Origin: Miniphocaeibacter sp012841535
GTDB lineage: Bacteria; Bacillota; Clostridia; Tissierellales; Peptoniphilaceae
Reading direction: 5' to 3' (one strand)
NCBI RefSeq assembly: GCF_049274025.1
Contig: NZ_JBASRV010000046.1
Length of the DNA stretch: 21,803 nucleotides
A program made the position numbers and the translations under genes. Positions 1 through 7,164 of the stretch are shown here, piece by piece; the first letter of the stretch is position 1; every line of letters begins with the position of its first letter. The notes below the pieces were generated by a model. It worked only from the letters and a program-made list of their open reading frames with translations. It did not search any database and had not been told where the DNA came from.

Positions 1-74
1 TCCTTTATATTTTGTGTGGTAGCATATATTTTATAGGAAAAGTGAATAATTTGTCTATTCTTTTATATTCCAAT

Positions 75-112
75 AAAAAATAGTGCTAATGGATTTATTT
101 CCATCAACACTA
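75..112 (-). terminator. Rho-independent terminator of the mob genes
   Basis: On the minus strand a 13-bp stem (arms 100-112 and 81-93, two G-U pairs in the RNA) closes a 6-nt loop and is followed by six U residues (75-80). It lies 5 nt beyond the relaxase stop codon. In the plus-strand RNA the two wobble pairs become mismatches, which supports use in the minus direction only. Confidence 0.8.
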
Positions 113-116
113 TAAA

Positions 117-1412
117 TTATAGAGCCGATTTTAATAGATTCAGTTCTGAGACTTTATTTTTTTGTGTTTTTAATTGCTCTACCTTATTTTTCTTCACTAA
201 TTTCAAATTATCTAATTCGTTTTTAAGAGTAGAAATATCAATAGGCTTATCTATTTTTAAGTTATCCTCCATAGATGTTACAGCGGATTCATGAAGAATT
301 ATTTCAGAAGAATGAGCTTGATAAAATTGAGCTTTATCTTGTGAATTTTGATAATTCAAATAAAGCTTCTCATATTTCTCTATGATTTCTATATTATTAA
401 GCTGTATAGATATCTCATTAATTTTACTTTCTATAGTTTTGATTTCTTGAGAGTTCAAAGCTAACTTTTTGTTTTCATTTTTGATTGAGGAATATAAATT
501 CTCTACATTTTTAATTCCATACTGGTTCATAATAGTCAAAGTCTTTGAGATATTTTTTAAATTATGCTGTTTAGCCCAGAATTCATATCCTTTAAAGCTT
601 TTAACTTTTTCATTATTTTTCATATCAATAATCCGATCTACAGGGTGAAGCATATTTGTACTTCTCTCTCTAAATTCATTTTGATTAATGATTCTTTTTC
701 TAATACTTACTTCTTTATAATAGTCTCCAATGGTTTTAGCTCTGGTGAATCTTTGTTGATCTTTAGCACGAAAAGAAATATGTTTTCTCTCTTTAATTTC
801 ATATCCCATTTCTTGCATAATTTGCAAAAAATTATCCCAATCTTTAGACTTTTTAATTGCAGAATCAATTGCATATTTAAGTTGAGCTTTCCAAGAAGTT
901 CCTTTGTTCTTCTCCATGTATTCCTTATATGACTTTCCTTTTTCCTTAGACTCTTCTTCAATGACATGGAGATCATATTCTCTGCACAACTCATCGCTTA
1001 TATTTCTAATTTGCTTATAAGTCTTTTTGTTAGAGATATAAGCTTTTCCATCTTCAAAACTTACATTATTAAACAATATATGATTATGAATATGGACTTT
1101 ATCTATATGGGTAGTAAGCACATATTCGTAGTGGTTTTTTAATATTTCATCTGCAAGTTTAATACCAATTTCATGAGCGACTTCTGGAGTAATATCATCT
1201 TCCGGATCAAAAGATTGGATGAGATGTCTTGCTAAATTTTTTGCAGAACTATTCCATCTTTCTTTAGTCATCTGAAACTCCAAATATGCAGTTTCATGTC
1301 CACATCCATAAGTTGAGATTAATATTTGCTCGTCGGTTTTATTCTCATCCATTATGTAATCCAATGCATATTTTAAGGTAGTTTTGATAGGATGTATTTT
1401 TGTGACTGCCAT
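117..1412 (-). CDS. MobP-type relaxase (mobilization nuclease)
   Basis: DNA relaxase of 431 residues that nicks oriT and carries the strand into the recipient. The N-terminal 120 residues hold the Relaxase-family signature: candidate catalytic tyrosines in the first 20 residues (Y15, Y19), motif II around R62-H63 with S67-F68, and motif III with the metal-binding histidines H102, H107 and H109 followed by NHILFNN. Residues 290-431 are rich in Lys, Glu, Leu and Asn and probably form coiled coil, the usual C-terminal part of MobP proteins. The start codon lies inside the 3' end of mobC, a 40-nt overlap typical of MobC/relaxase pairs, implying translational coupling. Length is normal and no frameshift is seen. 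No type IV secretion, coupling protein or recombinase gene is visible here, so the module alone would be mobilisable rather than self-transmissible; neighbours outside the window could change that. Confidence 0.9.
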   Translation of the reverse strand: MAVTKIHPIKTTLKYALDYIMDENKTDEQILISTYGCGHETAYLEFQMTKERWNSSAKNLARHLIQSFDPEDDITPEVAHEIGIKLADEILKNHYEYVLTTHIDKVHIHNHILFNNVSFEDGKAYISNKKTYKQIRNISDELCREYDLHVIEEESKEKGKSYKEYMEKNKGTSWKAQLKYAIDSAIKKSKDWDNFLQIMQEMGYEIKERKHISFRAKDQQRFTRAKTIGDYYKEVSIRKRIINQNEFRERSTNMLHPVDRIIDMKNNEKVKSFKGYEFWAKQHNLKNISKTLTIMNQYGIKNVENLYSSIKNENKKLALNSQEIKTIESKINEISIQLNNIEIIEKYEKLYLNYQNSQDKAQFYQAHSSEIILHESAVTSMEDNLKIDKPIDISTLKNELDNLKLVKKNKVEQLKTQKNKVSELNLLKSAL

Positions 1413-1708
1413 ATTTTCACCATCATTTCTTTGATCTCTTGTATATCTTCCGTGTAAATGGTATCCGTTGAATTTACTCTTTTTGCTATTTGATTTAAAT
1501 TACTGGAAAATCTACTCATGTTAGTATTCATCTCTCTTAATGGAGAGTTATCTAATTTAAAAATTCGTCCATCTATTGCCATTTTTCTAAGATAAGCTCC
1601 CAAGTTTTTAACATCAGACTCATGCATATTTTTATAAATTAAATCTCTTTCTTGTTCAGTAACTCTAAAGTTTATTTGAATATCTCTTTCTCTATTTATC
1701 AAAAGCAT
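1373..1708 (-). CDS. mobC: MobC-like relaxosome accessory protein
   Basis: Small basic protein of 111 residues that in this family binds oriT and helps the relaxase nick. Residues 10-30 look like a ribbon-helix-helix beginning (INFRVTEQERDLIYKNM), residues 36-48 are the conserved LGAYLRKMAIDG stretch, and residues 66-79 (SRFSSNLNQIAKRVN) match the MobC core, where NLNQIARRVN is usual. A very strong ribosome binding site, AAAAAGGAGGAA, lies directly upstream of the ATG at 1706-1708. The gene overlaps the relaxase start by 40 nt, so both are made from one message that ends at the terminator at 75-112. Its upstream flank contains the candidate oriT, the expected arrangement. Confidence 0.88.
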   Translation of the reverse strand: MLLINRERDIQINFRVTEQERDLIYKNMHESDVKNLGAYLRKMAIDGRIFKLDNSPLREMNTNMSRFSSNLNQIAKRVNSTDTIYTEDIQEIKEMMVKIWQSQKYILSKLP

Positions 1709-1732
1709 TTCCTCCTTTTTTAATTTTTACAA

Positions 1733-1820
1733 TTGGGGTTTGGGGATACTCCCCAAAAGTTTACCTAGTTATAATTTCGATGAATTGTAAGTTTATCAAT
1801 ATAAATTTATAAACTAGGTA
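1733..1820. other. Candidate origin of transfer (oriT) upstream of mobC
   Basis: Non-coding DNA upstream of mobC carries a compact inverted repeat TTTGGGGA-TAC-TCCCCAAA at 1739-1757, preceded by a direct copy of TTGGGG at 1733-1738. A second, longer-range inverted repeat pairs TACCTAGTTATAA (1762-1774) with TTATAAACTAGGTA (1807-1820). A GC-rich short hairpin next to a wider AT-rich inverted repeat, just upstream of mobC-relaxase, is where MobP oriTs usually lie. The nick site cannot be placed from sequence alone. Confidence 0.55.
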
Positions 1821-1863
1821 CAAGCAATTACATATTTTGTTTATAATAAATATGCAATAATTT

Positions 1864-1883
1864 GGAAGTGTATAGCCACTTCC
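1864..1883. repeat. Short inverted repeat, 7-bp arms
   Basis: GGAAGTG (1864-1870) and CACTTCC (1877-1883) form a perfect hairpin with a 6-nt loop. No T-run follows on either strand, so it is not a standard terminator. It lies between the candidate oriT and the small membrane protein gene and may be part of the oriT region or an accessory-protein site. Confidence 0.45.
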
Positions 1884-1925
1884 TGTGCTTGCTACTATTC
1901 TTTAAAAGATTATTTATTGTAGAAA

Positions 1926-1949
1926 AATAGCTGTCATAAAAAAATGACA
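1926..1949 (-). terminator. Possible weak terminator
   Basis: Read on the minus strand, TGTCAT and ATGACA (arms 1944-1949 and 1932-1937) enclose a six-U loop, then GCU and a run of U. It begins 15 nt downstream of the stop of the minus-strand gene ending at 1965. The stem is only 6 bp and AT-rich, so termination would be inefficient, possibly letting transcription continue into mobC. Confidence 0.35.
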
Positions 1950-1964
1950 ACAATTTTATTTTAT

Positions 1965-2273
1965 TTAAAACCAAAAACCTAGGGTGCTGATTAAACCGTT
2001 AGATAGTTTATTTAGTGTAATAGGAATAAGATCTACTATAAGTGAGATTATTCCAATACTAAGTAATAGTATAAATGCAGCTATCACTTTAGGGTTGCCA
2101 TAATATATTGAACCTGCTAATCCTAATAAAATGATTAGATTTATAAAACCTAATACAAACTTGCCTGCAACAGCAAGTGCTGAAGTCAGGATAGAAAAAC
2201 ATATTATAAAAATAACCAATGGAAATAATAATATTTTCATTGGAATTAATAACAAATTTCCTACTAGTTTCAT
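1965..2273 (-). CDS. Small membrane protein, CD1845-like, of conjugative elements
   Basis: 102 residues, almost entirely hydrophobic: about three membrane segments (roughly residues 8-30, 35-58 and 64-84) and a short C-terminal tail. Size, composition and position beside mobilisation genes resemble the CD1845 family of small membrane proteins in clostridial conjugative elements, whose function is not known; this match is from memory. The frame is open upstream for 18 more codons, but GGGAGG lies 7 nt before the ATG at 2271-2273, so the start MKLVGN is chosen. It is divergently oriented from the regulator at 2395, and the two probably share a control region. Confidence 0.6.
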   Translation of the reverse strand: MKLVGNLLLIPMKILLFPLVIFIICFSILTSALAVAGKFVLGFINLIILLGLAGSIYYGNPKVIAAFILLLSIGIISLIVDLIPITLNKLSNGLISTLGFWF

Positions 2274-2310
2274 AACTATGCCTCCCATATTTTTATTATA
2301 GACAATTAGA

Positions 2311-2358
2311 TGTCGCTTGTAAATCATAATAGAAAAAATATTGTCGCTAATGTATAAT
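2311..2358 (+). promoter_or_regulatory. Divergent control region with TGTCGCT direct repeats
   Basis: A consensus -10 box TATAAT (2353-2358) stands 36 nt before the regulator ATG; the matching -35 position (2330-2335, TAGAAA) is poor. Two identical heptamers TGTCGCT at 2311-2317 and 2342-2348 lie 31 bp apart, about three helical turns, in the gap between the divergent genes. They are candidate operators for the regulator encoded next to them. The poor -35 suggests a weak or activator-dependent promoter. Confidence 0.4.
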
Positions 2359-2394
2359 GAAATTAATATAATGAATATCTAGGTGGTGTAATAA

Positions 2395-2967
2395 ATGAAA
2401 TTAGATAGAAGGTTGGAGATACTACTTACTCTTTTGCAATCTGATTGGGTATCGAGCCAGGAGTTGGCAGAGCAACATAAGGTAGACAAACGGACTATCA
2501 ATCGGGACATGGACTTTTTAAAAGAAGCAGGGATTCCTATTATGGGGAAGAGAGGAAATGCCGGTGGATATAAAGTAGATGATAATTTTAAACTAAAGAA
2601 TAAGAAGTTGAGTTTAAAAGAGCAACATCAGCTAATGAAACAAATTAAAGAAAGTGACAAAGTATCGGAAGAACAAATTGAATATGTCATAGATCAGGTA
2701 GAGGAAAAAATAATAGAATCTACTAAAGATTGGTTTGAAATACAAATGGAAGATGAAAAACTAAATGAAATGATTCGAGAAATAAAGACAGCAATTTTAC
2801 GAGAACAGGAAATAGAAATTGAATTGAAATCTGGTGAAATTATTGATGGAGTACCTGAGAGATTTGTTGTGAATGGAGATGGACTATATCTTGAAATAGA
2901 AAATAGATTCTTTTCAATTATTGAATTTAAAGAAGTCACCCTGAATTCAATATTAAATGTTATTTAA
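2395..2967 (+). CDS. HTH_11/WYL-like transcriptional regulator
   Basis: Regulator of 190 residues. Residues 3-60 form a winged helix-turn-helix of the HTH_11/DeoR type: LEILLTLLQSDWVSSQELAE, then the recognition helix around VDKRTINRDMDFLKEAG, and a wing ending in GGYKVD. Residues 70-130 are helical and charged. Residues 130-190 (AILREQEIEIELKSGE onward) recall the first part of a WYL domain, which in larger relatives binds a ligand or nucleic acid. It is shorter than the usual 300-residue YafY/WYL protein, so it is either a minimal form or a C-terminally reduced one; there is no sign of a frameshift. GGTGG precedes the ATG. Only 20 nt separate it from the broken response regulator downstream, so the two were probably cotranscribed. 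Confidence 0.75.
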   Translation: MKLDRRLEILLTLLQSDWVSSQELAEQHKVDKRTINRDMDFLKEAGIPIMGKRGNAGGYKVDDNFKLKNKKLSLKEQHQLMKQIKESDKVSEEQIEYVIDQVEEKIIESTKDWFEIQMEDEKLNEMIREIKTAILREQEIEIELKSGEIIDGVPERFVVNGDGLYLEIENRFFSIIEFKEVTLNSILNVI

Positions 2968-2987
2968 GTTAGAAAGGATAGATTTTA

Positions 2988-3659
2988 ATGGCTAATATAT
3001 TAATTATTGAGGACGATAAAAGAATATGTAAAATAGTTGAAGATTATTTAATAAAAGATGGACATGATTGTTTTATAACTAATAACGGATTAGACATTAT
3101 TAATATGTTAAAAAAATCTAATCCGGATTTAATAATACTGGATTTAATGTTACCAGAGCTTGATGGATTTACTATTTGTAAGTTAATTAGAACTGTAAGT
3201 GAAGTTCCAATTATAATCTTAACTGCAAAAACTGAAGAAGTAGATAAATTAATGGGATATGAATTAGGTGCAGATGATTATGTTACAAAGCCATTCAGTC
3301 CTAGGGTACTTAATGCAAAAGTCAAAGTGCTGTTAAAGAGAAGTGAAATTGGTTTTAAAGAAGATATAATAATAAATGGAAATATTAGCATTGATAATAG
3401 TTCACTCTTAGTTTATGTAGATGGAGAATAGATAGACCTTACATATAAAGAATTTGAGTTATTACATTTGTTTATGAAAAATCCCAATAGAGTGTTTACA
3501 AGAGAGTAATTACTCAGTCAGATTTGGGTATACGACTTTGCAGGGCACACTAGAACGGTTGATACCCATATAAACACTTTGAGAAAGAAGTTAGACGATG
3601 CGGAAAATCATATAGTTATCATTATAAGATTAGGATATAAATTTGAGGTGGAAGAATGA
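2988..3659 (+). pseudogene. OmpR-family response regulator, two nonsense codons
   Basis: The first 147 codons encode a full receiver domain: acidic pair D9-D10, phosphoacceptor D52 in LIILDLMLPELDG, and K101 in the VTKPFSP motif. TAG at 3429-3431 then stops translation, but the same frame continues as a recognisable OmpR winged-helix domain (IDLTYKEFELLHLF, then LLSQIW, TVDTHINTLRKKLDDA, GYKFEVEE) with a second stop TAA at 3508-3510, ending at TGA 3657-3659. Both stops differ by one base from likely sense codons (GAG or AAG; CAA). There is no indel across 224 codons, so decay is recent. The natural stop overlaps an ATG in the usual regulator-kinase ATGA arrangement. If translated, only a stand-alone receiver without DNA-binding domain is made; AGAAAGGA is present upstream of the start. 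Confidence 0.85.
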
Positions 3660-4085
3660 AATTTAAAAATTGGATACGACAATAAACATTATTGAAATTA
3701 CCAGCGGTGTGAGAAGTAGAGATATACAAGGATAAGGTTAAACGTTGGCAAGTTGTTTCTAATTCTAAAAATCCTAGTGATACCATGGTAGAAGATTATG
3801 AATATTGTATTTTAATAAGATATGGTATAACAAAAATTGTAGATAGAAATATAAATTCGAATATATCCCATTTTACTTCTAGGATAGGTATTGAGAAGAT
3901 ATTTATTCTGCTCCTTATCCATAAAACCATTTTGGTATTTCTTGCAATTTATGAGTTCATAAAATAAATCATTGGATATAGAAGATACTAAGAAATTTAG
4001 AGTAGGTTATGAAGAAAGTTTATCAAATTTTAATTTTTTGAAAAGTATTACTTTATTTTTGCCATGTAGAATGATATTAGATTGA
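3656..4085 (+). pseudogene. Decayed gene, probably the cognate sensor kinase
   Basis: An ATG at 3656 overlaps the regulator stop and starts MKFKNWIRQ before an immediate TAA, the place and style of a histidine kinase start. Further on, 3785-3967 is open and encodes a stretch with one hydrophobic segment (IFILLLIHKTILVFLAIYEF). In another frame 3963-4085 reads ...KKFRVGYEESLSNFNFLKSITLFLP, resembling the end of a kinase extracytoplasmic domain running into its second membrane helix. No H-box, N-box or ATP-binding motifs remain, so the catalytic part is deleted. Kinase identity is inferred mostly from position after the regulator. No other gene is supported in this stretch. Confidence 0.4.
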
Positions 4086-4120
4086 AAAATTAATCAATTT
4101 ATGAAAAGGAGAAATTCTAT

Positions 4121-4849
4121 ATGGATAAAAATATTTTGTTAGAAACAAAGAGCCTTACAAAGTCCTTCCGCAGGAAAATAATTGTAGAGGATATAGATAT
4201 TAAAGTTTATAAAGGCGATATTTACGGATTTTTGGGAAGAAACGGGCAAGGGAAAACTACTATTATTCGTATGCTTACCGGCCTTGTATATCCTGATAAG
4301 GGAACAGTTACTCTTTCCGGTTATGATTTAAAAGATGATTTCAAGAATGCCATTAATCAAGTAGGGGCAATGGTAGAATCTCCATCATTCTATGGATACT
4401 TATCTGGCTACAATAATTTGAAGCTGATTGCCAACCTCATTCCAGGACTTGAAAAAGGTCATATTATGGAAGTTTTATCTATAGTAGGCTTAGAAAATAG
4501 GGCCAAGGATAAGGTATCTACCTATTCGCTTGGTATGAAGCAAAGACTTGGCATAGCTAATGCCTTACTGGGCAATCCTCAGCTTATAATTCTTGATGAA
4601 CCGACAAATGGCTTAGATCCACAAGGAATGATGGAAATTGAAGAGCTTATTTTATATTTGGCTAGGGAAAAGAACATTACATTCTTCATTTCCAGTCATC
4701 TTCTTCACCACATGCAAAACATTTGTAATCGAATTGGCATTATCCATGGGGGTAAGCTTGTTATAGAAGATAGGATAGAAAACCTGTGTGGAAATGGGTC
4801 AGGTGAATCTCTTGAAGACTTTTACTTTAGGCTAACAAGGGAGGTATGA
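4121..4849 (+). CDS. ABC transporter ATPase, LanF/BcrA-like
   Basis: Nucleotide-binding subunit, 242 residues, of an exporter of the lantibiotic/bacitracin self-protection type. Walker A is GRNGQGKTT (39-47), the signature is the divergent YSLGMKQ (135-141) usual in this subfamily instead of LSGGQ, Walker B is LIILDE (155-160) followed by PTNGLDP, and the switch histidine is H193 in ISSH. All catalytic elements are intact. A strong AAAGGAG precedes the ATG. Two permease genes follow with 4- and 12-nt gaps, giving an F-E-G arrangement, and a response regulator and kinase follow those. Such complexes take cationic peptide antibiotics out of the membrane. The true substrate is unknown, as no precursor peptide or modification enzyme is visible. 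Confidence 0.9.
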   Translation: MDKNILLETKSLTKSFRRKIIVEDIDIKVYKGDIYGFLGRNGQGKTTIIRMLTGLVYPDKGTVTLSGYDLKDDFKNAINQVGAMVESPSFYGYLSGYNNLKLIANLIPGLEKGHIMEVLSIVGLENRAKDKVSTYSLGMKQRLGIANALLGNPQLIILDEPTNGLDPQGMMEIEELILYLAREKNITFFISSHLLHHMQNICNRIGIIHGGKLVIEDRIENLCGNGSGESLEDFYFRLTREV

Positions 4850-4853
4850 GGAA

Positions 4854-5627
4854 ATGAAATTATTTAAAAATGAATGTTATAAATTGTTTAGAACAAAAAA
4901 ACTCTATATTTTTGCAGGAATCCACTTATTTTTTATAGTTGTTAATTTACTTAGCTACAAACCAGGTTTGGACGAAGATACTATTTGGACTTTTACCAAT
5001 GGTCAATCAGCACCTTTAGCTCTTGCAGAAATATATGTTCAATTTATGATGTTCTTTATCCCAATTTTTATAGCTGATACTATTTCCAGGGAATATCAAC
5101 AAGGAACTCTTAAGCTTTCTTTACTCTATCCTGTCGATAGAAATCAATTGATTAAAGCCAAGATTATGTCTTTACTGGTTATGATTTTAAGTCTTACTGT
5201 ATTTTTTATAGTAGTTTCATATGCACTGGGTATTTATCACCTTGGATGGGGAAATGTATTTGAATATGAAGGTCTTAGCTATGGAACCATAAAAGGTATA
5301 TTCATAACGATTGGTTCATATTTAATTTTAACGGTTCCAGCTATGACTTATGGAATTTTTGCTATTTGTCTTGCTCTTATGACAGGGGATCAAATTAGCA
5401 CAATTATTGGTTCTTCTGGCTTGATGATACTAGGAATGAATTTAAATGGAATTAGTATAGGGAATCCTTATTCGCCAGCATATCATTTCTCTTACCTTTA
5501 TCGATTCTTTGTTTTTGAAAATATAGGAAGAGATGGAATTATAGCAATAGTTATGACTCTTTTCTATTTTGTGATCTTTACAAGTATAAGTTTCTTGAGT
5601 TTTAAGAAAAAAGACTTAGTTTATTAG
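4854..5627 (+). CDS. ABC-2 type permease, first subunit (LanE-like)
   Basis: Permease of 257 residues with six predicted membrane segments (about 17-35, 58-76, 104-125, 148-176, 182-198 and 228-250). A cytoplasmic EYQQGT motif at 80-85 after the second segment is the coupling-region hallmark of ABC-2 permeases of this group, and an extracellular NGQS lies between segments 1 and 2. It begins 4 nt after the ATPase gene, with GGGAGG inside the ATPase 3' end as its ribosome binding site. It resembles the next gene in length, topology and both motifs, so the two form a heterodimeric channel. Specific substrate not determinable. Confidence 0.85.
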   Translation: MKLFKNECYKLFRTKKLYIFAGIHLFFIVVNLLSYKPGLDEDTIWTFTNGQSAPLALAEIYVQFMMFFIPIFIADTISREYQQGTLKLSLLYPVDRNQLIKAKIMSLLVMILSLTVFFIVVSYALGIYHLGWGNVFEYEGLSYGTIKGIFITIGSYLILTVPAMTYGIFAICLALMTGDQISTIIGSSGLMILGMNLNGISIGNPYSPAYHFSYLYRFFVFENIGRDGIIAIVMTLFYFVIFTSISFLSFKKKDLVY

Positions 5628-5639
5628 GGGGTATTTTAT

Positions 5640-6428
5640 ATGTTAGGACTTATAAAAAATGAATGTTGGCAAGTACTTCATAAAAAGAAACTGTATTTAT
5701 CATTAGGCTTTCTTTTAGCAAATCTTTTAATTAATATTTTTCAAATAAAAGTTTATGTAGACCAAGAAGTCCTTGCTATGAACGGCCAGTCTTTTCCCTT
5801 ACAAATTTTAAGTGGAAGTTCTTTCTTTATTGCGATTATTATTACTGTATTATTAGCGGATATGGTTTGTGAGGAATATCGTCAAGGAACTTTTAAGACT
5901 GCTCTCGCTCATCCTATTCATCGTTATCAGCTGGTTACAGCTAAGCTTGTAGGTATGGTATTTATTATTGCTATTCTTATTGGATTTACAGTTTTAATAT
6001 CTTATATTATAGGAAACTTGGTTTTTCCTTGGGGAGACCATATCTTAGTTCAGGGAAATCCTTTGATTGTTAAAGGGCAAAGATTACAAGGTTTCCATGG
6101 TGTTAGCACTACTCTTTTAGCAGGCTTAGGATTTTTTCTTTCTGTATTTGGCTTTTCCATGATTATTTTCTTTTTTGCCTTTGCTTTTGAGAAGACAACA
6201 GTTACTATAGGTATAGGAGTTGCCCTTGTTTTATTAACAAATTTGGCGACCGATATCAAGATTTTAAAAGAATATTTTGTTGGAAGTTTTATGAATATCT
6301 TGCCATCAATGATTATGACAGACTTAGGGCTAAGAGTCATTATGCCCAAAATTGTCATATCTATTTTATATGTTCTTGTCTTTTATTCACTATCTATGAT
6401 TTATTTTTCAAAAAAGGATGTGATATAA
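5640..6428 (+). CDS. ABC-2 type permease, second subunit (LanG-like)
   Basis: 262 residues with six membrane segments (about 17-34, 57-77, 102-126, 155-181, 186-203 and 235-255), the cytoplasmic EYRQGT motif at 79-84 and an NGQS at 48-51. These are at the same positions as in the preceding permease, showing an old duplication. The loop between segments 3 and 4 (about 127-154) is longer than in the partner, the main difference between them. GGGGG precedes the start. It is the third gene of the exporter operon and is followed within 32 nt by the response regulator. Confidence 0.85.
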   Translation: MLGLIKNECWQVLHKKKLYLSLGFLLANLLINIFQIKVYVDQEVLAMNGQSFPLQILSGSSFFIAIIITVLLADMVCEEYRQGTFKTALAHPIHRYQLVTAKLVGMVFIIAILIGFTVLISYIIGNLVFPWGDHILVQGNPLIVKGQRLQGFHGVSTTLLAGLGFFLSVFGFSMIIFFFAFAFEKTTVTIGIGVALVLLTNLATDIKILKEYFVGSFMNILPSMIMTDLGLRVIMPKIVISILYVLVFYSLSMIYFSKKDVI

Positions 6429-6459
6429 GGCTGGTAAAAATATGTTTAGGAGGGATATC

Positions 6460-7164
6460 ATGTCACAAGTAAAAGTGCTTGTAGTAGATGATGAAATAGA
6501 AATAAGAGAACTACTTAAGGATTATCTTGAGGAAGAAAATTATAGGGTGAAAACCTGTGGAGACGGGGAAGAAGCATTAAAGCTTTTTAAGATTTTTAAG
6601 CCAGATATTATGATTTTAGATATTATGCTTCCAGGAATGGACGGTATAGGAGTTTGTCTAGAAATACGTAAAAAATCAACACTTCCCATTATTATGTTAA
6701 GTGCTAAAGGTAGGGAAGTAGATAAGATATTGGGTCTTGGATTTGGTGCAGATGATTATGTGGTAAAACCATTTAGTCCTAAAGAAGTTGTTGCAAGAGT
6801 TAAATCCCAACTTAGACGCTCGTATCAATTCTCTATTTCATCAGAATTTAAGAATGAAATAGAATTTAGGGACTTATCTATAGATCCATCTGCATATATA
6901 GTTTCTTCAAAGGGGCAACAGATTGATTTTACAACAAAGGAATTTGAACTTCTTCTTTTCTTGGCTCGTCATAACCAAAAGGTTTTAACTCGCCAGCAAA
7001 TATATGATGGTGTATGGGGCTTTAATGAATATGGGGACTTAAATACAGTTACCATTCATGTAAAGAAAATTCGTGAAAAGTTAACTAAAGTAGTTGGAGA
7101 AGAGAAAGATTATATACAAACCATCTGGGGTGTAGGATATAAATTTGAAGGAGAGGAGCTATGA
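6460..7164 (+). CDS. OmpR-family response regulator (LanR-like)
   Basis: 234 residues. Receiver domain 1-120 with D10/D11, phosphoacceptor D54 in MILDIMLPGMDG, and K103 in VVKPFSP; winged-helix DNA-binding domain about 132-232 (FTTKEFELL, TVTIHVKKIREKL, IQTIWGVGYKFE). The frame could start six codons earlier at 6442, but AGGAGG lies inside those codons, 6 nt before the ATG at 6460, so MSQVKV is the start. It follows the transporter genes and overlaps the kinase by 4 nt (ATGA). Presumably it activates the exporter operon upstream when the kinase senses its peptide; the operator was not identified. Confidence 0.92.
   Translation: MSQVKVLVVDDEIEIRELLKDYLEEENYRVKTCGDGEEALKLFKIFKPDIMILDIMLPGMDGIGVCLEIRKKSTLPIIMLSAKGREVDKILGLGFGADDYVVKPFSPKEVVARVKSQLRRSYQFSISSEFKNEIEFRDLSIDPSAYIVSSKGQQIDFTTKEFELLLFLARHNQKVLTRQQIYDGVWGFNEYGDLNTVTIHVKKIREKLTKVVGEEKDYIQTIWGVGYKFEGEEL

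Noticed and set aside
564..932. Plus-strand open frame of 122 codons and the minus-strand frame 707-994 inside the relaxase gene
   Set aside because: Both are antisense or shifted-frame shadows of the conserved relaxase frame; no ribosome binding site and low-complexity products.
3785..3967. 60-codon open frame as an independent gene
   Set aside because: No ribosome binding site, lies in the decayed kinase region, and adjoining protein-like sequence continues in a different frame.
6050..6358. Minus-strand open frame of 102 codons
   Set aside because: Antisense of the second permease, with no ribosome binding site and basic low-complexity product.
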